Notes: generated by a model from the letters alone, not told the origin. DNA of 64,000 nt from Congregibacter litoralis KT71 (GCF_000153125.2 NZ_CM002299.1:2727075-2791074); one strand, 5' to 3'; counted from the first letter of the stretch, positions 8,616 through 18,072 are shown. Program-made: numbers and translations.

Positions 8616-10061
8616 GTGTATCGGCTGAACAAAGACAAGCTGCAACGATTGCCGCGCGCCCTGCAGCCCGAAACGTATGACAGAACTCCCAAACCCAAGG
8701 TGGTGCATCTAGGGGTAGGGGCTTTCCACCGAGCGCATCAAGCCTGGTATTTCGACAGGCTGAATCACCTGGAACCTGAGTACCCATGGCTTATTGAAGG
8801 CGCCTCCCTACGCAGTAAAAGCGCCGGCGAGCAACTCAACCCACAGGACGGACTATATGTACACGTTGCGCGATCAGCGGCTGGCAGTGATGTCACCGTG
8901 GTTCAGTCGCTAACGCAGGTGGTAAATGCCTTCGAGGAGCCCGAAGCATTGACCTCGGCAATCGCTCGGCCGGATACCCAGTTGGTAACCCTCACCATCA
9001 CCGAGAAGGGCTACTGCCAAAACGGTGGCAACGACGATCTCGATCTCCACCGTGAAGACGTGAAGCGCGATCTGGTATCACTCGAGCATCCCTGCACCGC
9101 CATCGGCTCTCTTCTTGCCGGACTCCGGCGGAGATACCGGGAGAAAGGACAACCCCTTACCATATTGTCTTGCGACAATCTGTCCCACAATGGCGACGTC
9201 ACTCGACGGGCGGTGTTAGCAATGGCTGAGCATCACGAAGCCGGATTGACTGAATGGATAGGGGACAATGTTAGCTTCCCTAATTCGATGGTCGACCGGA
9301 TTGCTCCTGCGGTCACCGCGGCTGATCGAGATGAGACGCAAAAACTCACGGGCCTGGAAGACCACGGTCTGGCTATTACAGAGCAGTTCTCGCAGTGGGT
9401 TATAGAAAACAACTTCAAAGGGCAGCGACCCGCGCTCGAACGGGTCGGCGTGACCTGGGTAGACAACGTCGACGCCTGGGAGCTGCGTAAGCTGCGTTTG
9501 TTGAACGCCGCCCACACGGCGCTGGCATGTTTGGGTAGCTGGCTGGATATCCGTTTCGTCCATGAAGCCATTTCCGACCCCCGTCTGGAGTCGCTCGTTG
9601 ATCAAATGTGGCGGGAGACAGCGACCACACTTCCGGACACAGAGGACTTCAACCTTACGACCTATTTGGCCTCCTTAAAGCTTCGATTCGGCAACCCTCA
9701 TCTTCAACATGCGCTGGTCCAGATCGCCACCGACTCCAGCCAAAAACTACCGCAACGGATTCTGGCACCGCTGGCAGAAAGACTAGCGCAACGGGATTCC
9801 GTCACCGCGCTAACCACGGTGGTTGCAGCCTGGCTGTGCATTCAGACCGGCCAGTCCCAACGCGGCACCGACCTCGGGTTTTCTGATCCATTGTCTGAGA
9901 CCTTAAGACGTGCCTTGAACGAAGCAGGCGATAGCTATCGCACCCAAGTGGACGCTGTCTTTGCCGTCTACCCTGCCCTGGGCGCGCTGGGCGAAGACGA
10001 CAAGTGGCGTGAGCAGCTGATTGCTGCCTACGCTACCTGTAGATCCGAGAGTCATAGGTGA
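8616..10061 (+). CDS. uxuB: Fructuronate reductase (D-mannonate oxidoreductase) UxuB
   Basis: This 481-residue protein of the long-chain mannitol dehydrogenase family reduces D-fructuronate to D-mannonate with NADH, the step between UxaC and UxuA. The N-terminal signature LGVGAFHRAHQAWYFD (residues 32-47) is typical of UxuB/mannitol dehydrogenases. The catalytic set K292, N297 and H300 is seen in RKLRLLNAAH. The start is GTG at 8616 with GAGGAAG upstream. Mannitol 2-dehydrogenase is the main alternative, but the position beside uxaC and the uxuA remnant argues for fructuronate. Confidence 0.88.
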   Translation: MYRLNKDKLQRLPRALQPETYDRTPKPKVVHLGVGAFHRAHQAWYFDRLNHLEPEYPWLIEGASLRSKSAGEQLNPQDGLYVHVARSAAGSDVTVVQSLTQVVNAFEEPEALTSAIARPDTQLVTLTITEKGYCQNGGNDDLDLHREDVKRDLVSLEHPCTAIGSLLAGLRRRYREKGQPLTILSCDNLSHNGDVTRRAVLAMAEHHEAGLTEWIGDNVSFPNSMVDRIAPAVTAADRDETQKLTGLEDHGLAITEQFSQWVIENNFKGQRPALERVGVTWVDNVDAWELRKLRLLNAAHTALACLGSWLDIRFVHEAISDPRLESLVDQMWRETATTLPDTEDFNLTTYLASLKLRFGNPHLQHALVQIATDSSQKLPQRILAPLAERLAQRDSVTALTTVVAAWLCIQTGQSQRGTDLGFSDPLSETLRRALNEAGDSYRTQVDAVFAVYPALGALGEDDKWREQLIAAYATCRSESHR

Positions 10062-10383
10062 AATTCGAGCAAGCTCAGTAATTCTTGCCGTGTGCCCGTA
10101 TCGAGGTTTTGGCAAGATCAACATCCACTAGAAGAAGCCCGACTCCGCGGAAAGCAACTCTGGTCTCCCTCGGACCAACTGCTCCTGGAAAGGTATCGGA
10201 CGGAATTAGTAACCGCCCAGATAGACTGAGATCGCAAGTTGCAGACACGCTCTTCTGCCAACCTTGCTCGGCTTAGGTAGCGCCATTACTCGCAAAAACA
10301 ACCGCGCTATAGCACTCCTCTGCCCTGCCCCGTAGAATCACGCCCGCGGAGCACATCACAGGTATCAAAGGGGGCGTTCGCTC
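10062..10383. other. 322-bp gene-free stretch
   Basis: I see no supportable gene here; a 63-codon frame (10085-10276) has no family resemblance and no clear ribosome binding site. A weak inverted repeat TCTTGCC...GGCAAGA sits near 10082-10115 just after uxuB, without a T-run. The end of the stretch carries AAGGGGG before the TTG start at 10384. Confidence 0.5.
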
Positions 10384-10938
10384 TTGACCCAGCACGAGTA
10401 CGTATTCGTCGCCATCTCGATCATTCTGGGACTGGCGATTACCCGACTCCTCGGTCACATGGGGGGGCTTATCCGAGCCCACAAACGCATCAAGTTTCAC
10501 TGGGCCACCGCGCTCTGGGCCCTGAGCATCATGCTGTTTGCCTTGCAGATGTGGTGGGTGGGCTGGGCACTGCGCAATTTTGAGCAGTGGGCCATTGTCG
10601 ATTTTTTGTTCCTGGTGGCCGGCACCATTTTTGTCTACGGCGCCGCGGAACTGGCACTGCCCGTGGAGGACTACGATCTGGAGAACGACCTTGAGCTCAA
10701 CTTTCTGGATCATAGCCAATCCCTGGGCCGCGTATCGGCCGCCTTTATGGTCGCCTATTTTGCCGTGGGCCCCTACTACAACATCCGGCTTCTGGGTAAC
10801 GCAGCAACACCATCCATCGTGCTTGCGGGCCTGGGAGCACTGCTGGCCCTGGGCATTGTTGTAAAACCCTCGTGGTTCACTCCTCTGACGGTAATCACCA
10901 CGGTGTATGCCGTATCCGTTCTGATACTGACGGCATAG
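10384..10938 (+). CDS. Small integral membrane protein, function unknown
   Basis: The 184-residue hydrophobic protein has about five to six predicted membrane helices (for example residues 5-25, 45-65, 75-93, 120-140, 145-162, 165-182) separated by short loops, and one acidic stretch (VEDYDLENDLELNF, about 97-110). I do not recognise a family with certainty. The start is a TTG at 10384 preceded by AAGGGGG. It appears monocistronic, with about 100 bases to the next gene. Coding character is supported by the long run of membrane helices and by regular codon use. Confidence 0.7.
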   Translation: MTQHEYVFVAISIILGLAITRLLGHMGGLIRAHKRIKFHWATALWALSIMLFALQMWWVGWALRNFEQWAIVDFLFLVAGTIFVYGAAELALPVEDYDLENDLELNFLDHSQSLGRVSAAFMVAYFAVGPYYNIRLLGNAATPSIVLAGLGALLALGIVVKPSWFTPLTVITTVYAVSVLILTA

Positions 10939-11035
10939 ACTTTTTAAAAGCAGCTTTTGAGGTCGCGAGCTGATGCCGTGACCCGGAGCCCCGATTTAAA
11001 CAATCCCAAAGACAGGCAAGGAAAGGAAACAACGA

Positions 11036-11404
11036 ATGGCGTATGAACTCACGGGAAAGGTCAAACTGATCCAGGAACCCAAGACCTTTGAGAGCGGTTT
11101 TACGAAGCGGGAGATGGTGGTCACGGTAGAGGATGGTAAATATCCTCAGGAGATCAACCTGGAGTTTGTTCAGGATAAGGTCGCTTTGCTTGACGCTCTA
11201 TCCGAGGGTATGGAAGTCACGGTCACCTTCGACATTCGCGGCCGGGAGTACAACGGCAGGTACTTCAATAATCTCCAGGGCTGGAAAATCGTCGCTCAGG
11301 ACAGTGATAGCGCCGGCGGCAACCCGGCCGCAGACGAGTATTTTTCGACGGCGAGTGCCCCTGGCCCCGGCCCCGGGGTAGGCGACGACGATATTCCTTT
11401 TTGA
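11036..11404 (+). CDS. DUF3127 protein, OB-fold, SSB-like tail
   Basis: This 122-residue protein matches the DUF3127 pattern: a compact OB-fold-like domain (MAYELTGKVKLIQEPKTFESGF..REMVVTVED..., with GRYFNNLQGWKI around 73-85), a flexible Gly/Ala/Pro linker, and the acidic C-terminus DDDIPF. That tail resembles the partner-recruiting tip of single-stranded-DNA-binding protein (DDDIPF in E. coli SSB). This suggests an accessory nucleic-acid-binding protein that contacts SSB-interacting enzymes; that role is inference. AAAGGAAA lies upstream of the ATG. It stands alone, converging on the gene ending at 11410. Confidence 0.82.
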   Translation: MAYELTGKVKLIQEPKTFESGFTKREMVVTVEDGKYPQEINLEFVQDKVALLDALSEGMEVTVTFDIRGREYNGRYFNNLQGWKIVAQDSDSAGGNPAADEYFSTASAPGPGPGVGDDDIPF

Positions 11405-11409
11405 GGCGA

Positions 11410-12624
11410 TCACCCCGCCGAGTACAGCTCCATAAATCGTCCATCCTCCGCGCTGTTGAGTCGGTCGACCAAAGCATTACCCAGGGCAGTGGCCGGTGTG
11501 AGCACGCCGGCAGTCTTCGGAGCCTTTTTTTCGTCAAGCAGCAGGCACAGACCCAGCTCCGCCAGCATTTTGGAGGTCGCGCCGTAACCGGGATCTCCCT
11601 GTCCGGCAACCACGGCCTTGGCAATGCGGCCGTCATGCGCTTCGGCGGTTACCTCCACGGAAAATGCCCCCTGCTTGAGCATCCACTTTGGCGGACCCTC
11701 CCCGGACTTGGGCAGCAGCTTGATAGGCTCCCCCAGGGGAACGCCAAAGCCGCGACTCAAGTAAAGCCAGCTGATGCGCGACCACATGCCCGGGGAGCAA
11801 CACTCCCGATAGCTCACACGGCCGTCCAAACCCTGCAAGGCAAGGGAACGTCTTACCACCGGGGCGTTAATCGCTGCCATGAAAAACGGCAGCATCAGGC
11901 CATAGCCCGGCTCCCTTTTGCGCAGGAAACGCGCCGGCATACCGTCCGGCGTCATCTCCTCGCCCTCACAGGGCCTCGCCCCCGGAGCCAGGATATACGG
12001 GTCGTTCATTGCCTCTCTGGTCATGCGGCCACTCCTGATCGCCGCCTGGCGTGCTTTCCCTGAGGCGAGGGTGCCTCCGGAAAATGAGCCGCTGTATTGG
12101 GTGTATTTGCCGGTGACCCGCACAGGGCCGTCTCCAACCTCATCGATATCCAGAGCGCGCAATGCCAGAAAGGCACCCAGATCACTGGGAATAGAGTCCA
12201 CTCCTCCACCGAGGACAATCCTCGCACCACTGCCCTTGGCAAGCTCATGATAAGCATCGATCATTTCACGCTGCCAGAAACCCTCGCCCGACAGGTCCGA
12301 GTAGTGCACACCCGCCCGGGCGCAGGCGCTCAATAGACTCTCGCCGTTGTGCGTGGAGTAAGGCCCGGCGGTGGAGATAATCACGCGGGCCGAGGCCACC
12401 ATGGCCTCGACAGCGGCTGCATCATCCAGATCGCAAGTGACAACGCCCGGCTTTTTGCCCGATAGCGTCTTCTCGAGAGCCTGGAGCTTTACCGTGTTGC
12501 GGCCGGCGATGGCCCAGGAGCGACCTTCAAGATCCGGATGCCTGTCCAGATACCGCGCAACGAGCTGACCGGTAAACCCCGTGGCGCCGTAAAGCAAAAT
12601 GTCGTACTTCTCTATCGTTGGCAT
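11410..12624 (-). CDS. Saccharopine dehydrogenase-like NAD(P) oxidoreductase
   Basis: The 404-residue protein has an N-terminal Rossmann fold (ILLYGATGFTGQLVARYLDRHP, residues 9-30) and the overall layout of the saccharopine dehydrogenase/trans-acting enoyl reductase family, including DLSGEGFWQREMIDAYHELA and a GGGVDSIPSDLGAF motif. Members with this architecture reduce lipid-linked or unknown substrates; true lysine-pathway saccharopine dehydrogenase is less likely. A hydrophobic patch near residues 250-275 could associate with membrane. It is monocistronic, with its 3' end 5 bases from the end of the DUF3127 gene. The physiological substrate is unknown. Confidence 0.85.
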   Translation of the reverse strand: MPTIEKYDILLYGATGFTGQLVARYLDRHPDLEGRSWAIAGRNTVKLQALEKTLSGKKPGVVTCDLDDAAAVEAMVASARVIISTAGPYSTHNGESLLSACARAGVHYSDLSGEGFWQREMIDAYHELAKGSGARIVLGGGVDSIPSDLGAFLALRALDIDEVGDGPVRVTGKYTQYSGSFSGGTLASGKARQAAIRSGRMTREAMNDPYILAPGARPCEGEEMTPDGMPARFLRKREPGYGLMLPFFMAAINAPVVRRSLALQGLDGRVSYRECCSPGMWSRISWLYLSRGFGVPLGEPIKLLPKSGEGPPKWMLKQGAFSVEVTAEAHDGRIAKAVVAGQGDPGYGATSKMLAELGLCLLLDEKKAPKTAGVLTPATALGNALVDRLNSAEDGRFMELYSAG

Positions 12625-12793
12625 AAGGAATCCATGAGCTGTTTTGTAAAGTGCAGAGTACGCCTTCCTCCGTCGTTTAGTTCAATGGGACGAGCCTAAA
12701 CTTCGGATTGTTGAGGACAGCAGACGCTCAAGCCTTGCCTGGAGCGCCGATTTAGCCTGTAATCCCATTCCCATCTGCTGTGACCATTTATTC

Positions 12794-13276
12794 ATGAATA
12801 TAGAACGTAATACCGTTGTCAGCTTCCACTACACGCTCCGCAACACAGACAACGAGGAGCTGGAAACCTCCCGCAGTGACACGCCCAGCGTGTATCTCCA
12901 TGGTGCCAACAACATCATGCCGGGGCTTGAAAAGAGTATGGCGAGTAAAAGCGCCGGGGACGTTTTTAGCGTCAGCCTCGCCGCGGCGGATGCCTACGGA
13001 GAGCGGGACCCTCAGCGACAGCAGCGCATCCCCATAAAACACCTGCTTTTCAAGGGACGCTTACGCCCGGGCATGGTCGTAGCGGTGAATACAGAACAGG
13101 GGCAGCGCCCCGCAACGGTGCTTAAAGCCGGAAAGTTCAGCGCTGACCTGGACACCAACCATCCCCTCGCCGGTCAGGACCTCACCTTCGATATCGAGAT
13201 TCTGGACGTCCGCCCCGCGTCCAGCGAAGAGATCGCGCATCGCCATGCCCACGGTCCGGGTGGGCATCAGCACTGA
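12794..13276 (+). CDS. slyD: FKBP-type peptidyl-prolyl isomerase, SlyD-like
   Basis: This 160-residue cytoplasmic protein combines an FKBP prolyl isomerase domain interrupted by the insert-in-flap chaperone domain (about residues 65-130), as in SlyD. Visible signatures are VSFHYTLRNTDNEELETS at the N-terminus, YLHGANNIMPGLEKSM, and AAADAYGERDP. The C-terminus is a short His-rich tail (HRHAHGPGGHQH) that may bind nickel or other metals; it is much shorter than the E. coli SlyD tail. It helps proline-limited folding. The start ATG at 12794 is the first in frame. Confidence 0.9.
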   Translation: MNIERNTVVSFHYTLRNTDNEELETSRSDTPSVYLHGANNIMPGLEKSMASKSAGDVFSVSLAAADAYGERDPQRQQRIPIKHLLFKGRLRPGMVVAVNTEQGQRPATVLKAGKFSADLDTNHPLAGQDLTFDIEILDVRPASSEEIAHRHAHGPGGHQH

Positions 13277-13325
13277 GATCCTGGAACTCACGACAGCGCC
13301 TAGACACCAAGCCTTGCACAATCCC

Positions 13326-14105
13326 CTAGTCTTCGATGTTCACCTGCACAGACTGGTTTTGGAACATGATGAAGCCGAAGCTTGAAAGAAAAGACACCTC
13401 GGCTGCGTCTAAACCAATACCAATACGCGCTATCTGGTTTGATGCTGCCATGCCCGTAGCATCCACCAGATGCCAGGTATGATCCAGATACACCTCGGCA
13501 ACGGCATGAAAATCCTGGGGGATGACATAGGGCGCATAGCCACTGACAAAACGGGCGGGTATGGACGACGCTCTGGCGAGGGCGATGAGTACGTGGGCAA
13601 AGTCACGACAAACGCCCTGTCGTTGCACAAAGGTATCGATGGCGGTGGTCTGACTGTTACTGCTCTCCGACGAATAGCGAAAGCTCTCAAATATCCAGTC
13701 CCGGATTCGCGCAATGCGCTCACCACCACTGCTATCACCAAACTCCGCCTCCACAAAGCTCTGCAACTGATCCGCCTGACAGTAGCGGGAGGGCATGAGG
13801 TATCGGAGGGCGTCGTTGGGAAGCTTATGGGGAGCAACCGCCGGCAGCGATGCGATATCTAACAGGGGTCTGTCGATCTCGACACGCGCCCGGTAGCGAC
13901 ATTCAAGATCTTTGTCGATGTGCAGCAGCTTACGCTCACCGAAGCGCTCCTCCCCGAGCACCGCGCCACTGTGCAGGCACTCACTGAGATCCATGTCCTC
14001 ACTGAGAAGCCGCTGATCCGCGAAGTCCGGTACGGTGATTTGCAGGATGATGTCCGTCTCCGCCTGAACCGCGTAGTGCAAATGGACATCAATATTGAGT
14101 ATCAA
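13326..14105 (-). CDS. Transglutaminase-like family protein
   Basis: The 259-residue protein has the bacterial transglutaminase-like domain. The triad is visible as C166 (QGVCRDFAH), H200 (DFHAVAEVYL) and D215 (WHLVDATGMA). The N-terminal 90 residues form the beta-rich region usual for this group (MILNIDVHLHYAVQAETDIILQ). There is no signal peptide. Relatives act as cysteine proteases or amidases of unknown substrate. The gene is isolated, converging on slyD. Confidence 0.85.
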   Translation of the reverse strand: MILNIDVHLHYAVQAETDIILQITVPDFADQRLLSEDMDLSECLHSGAVLGEERFGERKLLHIDKDLECRYRARVEIDRPLLDIASLPAVAPHKLPNDALRYLMPSRYCQADQLQSFVEAEFGDSSGGERIARIRDWIFESFRYSSESSNSQTTAIDTFVQRQGVCRDFAHVLIALARASSIPARFVSGYAPYVIPQDFHAVAEVYLDHTWHLVDATGMAASNQIARIGIGLDAAEVSFLSSFGFIMFQNQSVQVNIED

Positions 14106-14288
14106 GTGCTAGTCTCCCCTCTTCCGCCAAGATCACTTAGCTGAGTATGGCGTTAAAAGAGCGTGACCGCGAACGCTCATTTATGTCGAGAGCTTGCTGC
14201 CGGGGCTCACTCGAGTCTGGAAGGGGTTCAGGGGCAGCGAAGCGAAGCCTGAAGCTAAGATGCAACGCCAGGAGGAGGTCAACAGTCG

Positions 14289-16091
14289 TCAGAGGACATC
14301 CGGCGACCCGTATTTTTCCGTGAGCGCCGCTCGAACCGCCGCTTTTTCTTCGGGCACATCAACGGATGCGCAGCTGCCGTTGTTCCATTGCCGATACTCG
14401 TCGTAGGCCGCATCACCCACGGTCGTCACCAACTCCCATACCAGCATGCAGGTCTCAAGATCACTGAGGGGCGACGCCGTTTCTGCAATCTCCGTGAGTA
14501 GACCATCGAGCCCGGGGCTGTCCCGGAGTACCTTGACCGAATCAGCGCCCGCATCCAGGACCATCACATCGGGCTGTGCAGCGGTAAATACCGGCCAGGA
14601 GGTATCAGCCACCGATCCCGGCTTACCGCTGCGGGCAAACTGCGCCCACGCCGACATCATGATCTCAGTCATGGCTCCTGCGGAGTCTGTATCAGGATAC
14701 ATGTATTCACCCACGGAGCCGTACATGGGCGCCCCCATGACAAAGGCAATCTCACTGGCGTGGGCCGCCCCCAAAACCTGGGAAAACGGCACAAACCAAT
14801 TGTCGGCCTGCTCATCCCAATCAAAGCGGTAGGCGTAGAGGTCGCTGTAGCCCGCAGCCTCCAGATTCGTCAGCGCCCGATCCACAGAGCGTACCTTCCA
14901 GCCGCGCCCCCGCTGCTCCACCCAATACCCGAATAGATCCGGCTCACGAACCCTGAGCTTCGGTGGCAGAACCCCAAACAAAACATCGTCTGCGTCCACA
15001 AAGTAGCGATTCAAACCCAGCCACAGCGTGACCTCATCCCGATTGGAACCCGCCATGACCGGGACATGCTTGGCGTATGCGGGGTTTGCCAGGGCTGCGA
15101 GCAAGCCCTCTTCAGGAATGACCTCACCATCGTTGACGATCAACGGCTCAGCATGATCCTTATCAATGCCGTAGTACGCGCCCAGGAGCGTCTGCACCGA
15201 CAGGCCGCGCAACTCCTCCGCCCCTACGCGGTCATTGTCCTTTCCGAGTTCCTTCAGGACCTCCCAGGAGCCGCGATCAAGATTGGAAAACTGCTGGTCG
15301 GCGTTGTAAGCCTGCTCGGGGGAATAGCTCTGAGCGGTGGGCGACTGGGCAATGGCCTTGTGAAACAGCCCCTCGGCAAGGGGTGAGGCAAGCATGCTGT
15401 ACACGTTTCGCCCGCCGGCACTCTCCCCAAAAATCGTAACGTTGTCGGGATCGCCGCCAAAGGCCGCGATGTTCCTCTGCGTCCACTCGAGGGCCGCGAT
15501 AATGTCCAGGGTGCCGAAGTTACCGCTACGATCGTAGCCAGCGGCGGACTTTTCCAGCGCCGGATGCGTAAACCAGCCGAGGGGCCCCAGGCGATAGTTG
15601 ATCGTCACCACCACGACGTTTTCCCGGGCTGCGAGCGCTGAATAGTCATAGGTGCCTTTGTGGCCGGAGGTATTGCCCCCACCGTGGATCCAGAACATCA
15701 CGGGATAAGCTTTGCGCGTGTAATCCTCGGGAGCCACTATATCCAGATAAAGACAATCCTCCTGACCCACGAAGCCGTCATCATCGGTACCGGAGATCTC
15801 TCCCGGCTCCTGGGGGCAGAGGATGTCACTCTCGGAAGGGGCAATGCGTTCCTGCGCTGCCCCGACTAAAGGCTGCGGTGCGCGCCAGCGCAGCTCAGCG
15901 ACCGGGGGCCTTGCGTAGGGAATATCCCGCCAGCGCACCACCGGGTGCTCGCTGGACACGCCGACCACCTGCCCGCTTTCCGTAAATATCAGGGTATCGG
16001 CCAGCTCCTGCGCCGGGGGCGCTGAACAACCCAGGAACAGCCCGCAGCACAGGGCCGGCAGCAGTGATCTTCCTGGCCGCAGGATTCTCAT
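14289..16091 (-). CDS. Carboxylesterase type B, lipoprotein
   Basis: The 600-residue alpha/beta hydrolase of the carboxylesterase/cholinesterase family has a lipoprotein signal with lipobox LFLGC (C22), so it is probably anchored in the envelope. The oxyanion hole HGGG is at 136-139, the nucleophile S224 is in GESAGG, and the usual GPLGWF motif is near 169-174. The start ATG overlaps the end of the isocitrate dehydrogenase gene by four bases, so the two may be co-transcribed. The ester substrate is unknown. Confidence 0.9.
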   Translation of the reverse strand: MRILRPGRSLLPALCCGLFLGCSAPPAQELADTLIFTESGQVVGVSSEHPVVRWRDIPYARPPVAELRWRAPQPLVGAAQERIAPSESDILCPQEPGEISGTDDDGFVGQEDCLYLDIVAPEDYTRKAYPVMFWIHGGGNTSGHKGTYDYSALAARENVVVVTINYRLGPLGWFTHPALEKSAAGYDRSGNFGTLDIIAALEWTQRNIAAFGGDPDNVTIFGESAGGRNVYSMLASPLAEGLFHKAIAQSPTAQSYSPEQAYNADQQFSNLDRGSWEVLKELGKDNDRVGAEELRGLSVQTLLGAYYGIDKDHAEPLIVNDGEVIPEEGLLAALANPAYAKHVPVMAGSNRDEVTLWLGLNRYFVDADDVLFGVLPPKLRVREPDLFGYWVEQRGRGWKVRSVDRALTNLEAAGYSDLYAYRFDWDEQADNWFVPFSQVLGAAHASEIAFVMGAPMYGSVGEYMYPDTDSAGAMTEIMMSAWAQFARSGKPGSVADTSWPVFTAAQPDVMVLDAGADSVKVLRDSPGLDGLLTEIAETASPLSDLETCMLVWELVTTVGDAAYDEYRQWNNGSCASVDVPEEKAAVRAALTEKYGSPDVL

Positions 16092-17830
16092 GAGGCGTTG
16101 AGGTTTGCTTCAATGGCGTCGAGGAATCCGTACATATCCACCACGTTTTCGCTCTCCGGATCCAGGGTTTTACCCTTGAGATCACCGGTGATCGTGCCCT
16201 GCGCTACCGTGTCTATGAGGGCCGCTTTCAGGCGTTGGGCATAGTCGGCAAGGGCTTCATTCTCTTCACGCCGGGCCATCTCCTCCAGGGCATTGGCCAC
16301 GGCAAAGATTAATGCCGATGAATTGAAATGCGCTTCCTTGCCGTCGGTCTCGAGATACCGCAGATAAAGATCGTGGGCCGTGCCGTGAGGCGCCTCGTAG
16401 AGCAAGGTGCCATCTTTGCTTTTAATCACCGAGCTTGCGGTAGCAAGACTGCCACCAAGCGCCGCTGAGATATCCGAAAAAATATCACCGTCGAGGTTCT
16501 GGGCGGGATACAGGCCCCAGCGCGGCGGATCGCAGATCATCTTGCTGAGCTGCCGGGACGGACGCATGATCATGAAGGACGGCGGAGGCGTGTCCAGGGC
16601 AGCCAGCTCTTTACGAATCTCGAGAATAATCGAGCTGTAGACCTCGTCGTAGTTAACAAACTCGCGCTTCAGACCGAAATACACCTCCTTTTTATTAATC
16701 GATGCATCTTTGAAAACCTGCTTCACCCAATCCTTGATCGCATCGCGATCATTGGACATGAACAGGATGGGATCATTCGCCTTGACCATCCGCGCGTGCT
16801 TCTCAACGCCGTCGACAACCACCTTGATGATGCCGTCTTCAGGCGCGGGAGTGTTGTAGCTGCCGTATTGATCGCCACCGCCGGCGCTCATTCGGGAGAT
16901 GGAGACGTTCGCCTTTCGCTCGGGCAAACCGTAGTGCTTGAGCTGCTGCACCAGTTTGTAAAGCTTCATGCCGCTGACGTTATCGGGAACCCCCCACAGG
17001 GCCCGCTCCGGCGGATTTGACACGATCCGCGCTGCCTGGGCATCAATGAGCTCGTAGTGATACTTCAGCCCCGCCGCAGCGACCTTTTCTTTGTAATCTC
17101 GCTCGTATATGGCCTCAATGGCGGCGCGCATAACCCCGTCGTAGCCGGGAACCACCGTATCTTTCAAACCCAGGTAGATATCCCGCTTCTCATCCAGAGC
17201 GCGCTGGAAAAACCGATGGGCCCAGGCCTCAACCTCTTCGAGACTGTTGTTTGCCAACATCCAGGGATCGCCCTTTTTCAGGGTGCGCCGATGCAATTCC
17301 ACGGGGTCACCACTGCTGCCCACAAACATCACCTTTGCCACACCCGTCGCGTTGGACAGTTCGCTGTAGCTGAAATCCAGTCCCCCGCTGTCCATGGTGT
17401 CCACTTCGATGTCCCGGTCGATCCAGTCCGGGCGCACGCTGGTGAGATTCTGAAATTCGATATCCTCGCGCGTAATGTTGCCACCGATACCTTTTCGGAT
17501 AGCGCCGTTGGGGGACTTGGTGGCGAGCTTGTCCAGCTCTGACTCTTTGACGTCGGGATACTTGGCGAGCAGTTCGTCAAGCTGGCTGCGATTCACCGTC
17601 ATCCCGGCGTTTTTAATGCCCACGCCGTGCTCAATAAGCGCATCGATGGCGTCAAGCACCACCTGCCCGTTCGTGGTAAAGCGCTTCTCCGCGGACAGAT
17701 CCACCTCCAGAAGATTGATGTCCAGGCGTGAGGTAACAAACTGCTCCAGGAGGCGCTCAAAGGCTATTTGCGCCATTTCGTCGCCATGGAGGATGACCAG
17801 TGGCTTCTCTACCTTGATTTTGTTGCTCAC
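16088..17830 (-). CDS. Isocitrate dehydrogenase-like protein with internal duplication (580 aa)
   Basis: The protein belongs to the isocitrate/isopropylmalate dehydrogenase family, closest in pattern to the eukaryote-type NADP isocitrate dehydrogenase: KIKVEKPLVILHGDEMA at the start, SPNGAIRKGIGGNI at 106-119, NLDGDIFSD at 445-453 and EAPHGTAHDLYLRY at 479-492. Family members of this type are about 400-420 residues; this one is 580. The surplus is explained by a segment present twice: residues about 138-287 and about 307-449 both contain the clasp/large-domain stretch (AWAHRFFQRALDEKRDIYLGLKDT against DWVKQVFKDASINKKEVYFGLKRE; NPPERALWGVPDN against DPPRWGLYPAQNLDGD). Activity as NADP isocitrate dehydrogenase is likely but not certain. 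It overlaps the downstream esterase gene by four bases. Confidence 0.82.
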   Translation of the reverse strand: MSNKIKVEKPLVILHGDEMAQIAFERLLEQFVTSRLDINLLEVDLSAEKRFTTNGQVVLDAIDALIEHGVGIKNAGMTVNRSQLDELLAKYPDVKESELDKLATKSPNGAIRKGIGGNITREDIEFQNLTSVRPDWIDRDIEVDTMDSGGLDFSYSELSNATGVAKVMFVGSSGDPVELHRRTLKKGDPWMLANNSLEEVEAWAHRFFQRALDEKRDIYLGLKDTVVPGYDGVMRAAIEAIYERDYKEKVAAAGLKYHYELIDAQAARIVSNPPERALWGVPDNVSGMKLYKLVQQLKHYGLPERKANVSISRMSAGGGDQYGSYNTPAPEDGIIKVVVDGVEKHARMVKANDPILFMSNDRDAIKDWVKQVFKDASINKKEVYFGLKREFVNYDEVYSSIILEIRKELAALDTPPPSFMIMRPSRQLSKMICDPPRWGLYPAQNLDGDIFSDISAALGGSLATASSVIKSKDGTLLYEAPHGTAHDLYLRYLETDGKEAHFNSSALIFAVANALEEMARREENEALADYAQRLKAALIDTVAQGTITGDLKGKTLDPESENVVDMYGFLDAIEANLNAS

Positions 17831-18072
17831 GCTCTACGCTCCTGAAGGGGTTACCGGGCGTGACCCTTGGGTCACTCGCAGGACTACAATTCTAAGCTGC
17901 GGCAATCTTCAACACCACCAATCACGTCGGCTTTTTAGCGGGTGCAGGTAAAGCTGGCTCTCTGATCCCTGCAATCCCAAAACCCCTCAGGCTCTTCGCC
18001 ATCGCTGATCCCCCGGGTATTTTCCTGCGACAATAGGGTCCCCAGACCGCGCGACCTAAAAAGGAGGCAAGA

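Noticed and set aside
10085-10276. 63-codon frame after uxuB
   Set aside because: No family, no clear ribosome binding site, atypical Arg/Ser/Pro-rich composition.
10273-10719. 148-codon minus-strand frame
   Set aside because: Covers the membrane-protein gene on the other strand; composition is not protein-like.
11401-12063. 220-codon plus-strand frame
   Set aside because: Antisense to the saccharopine-dehydrogenase-like gene and without recognisable protein features.
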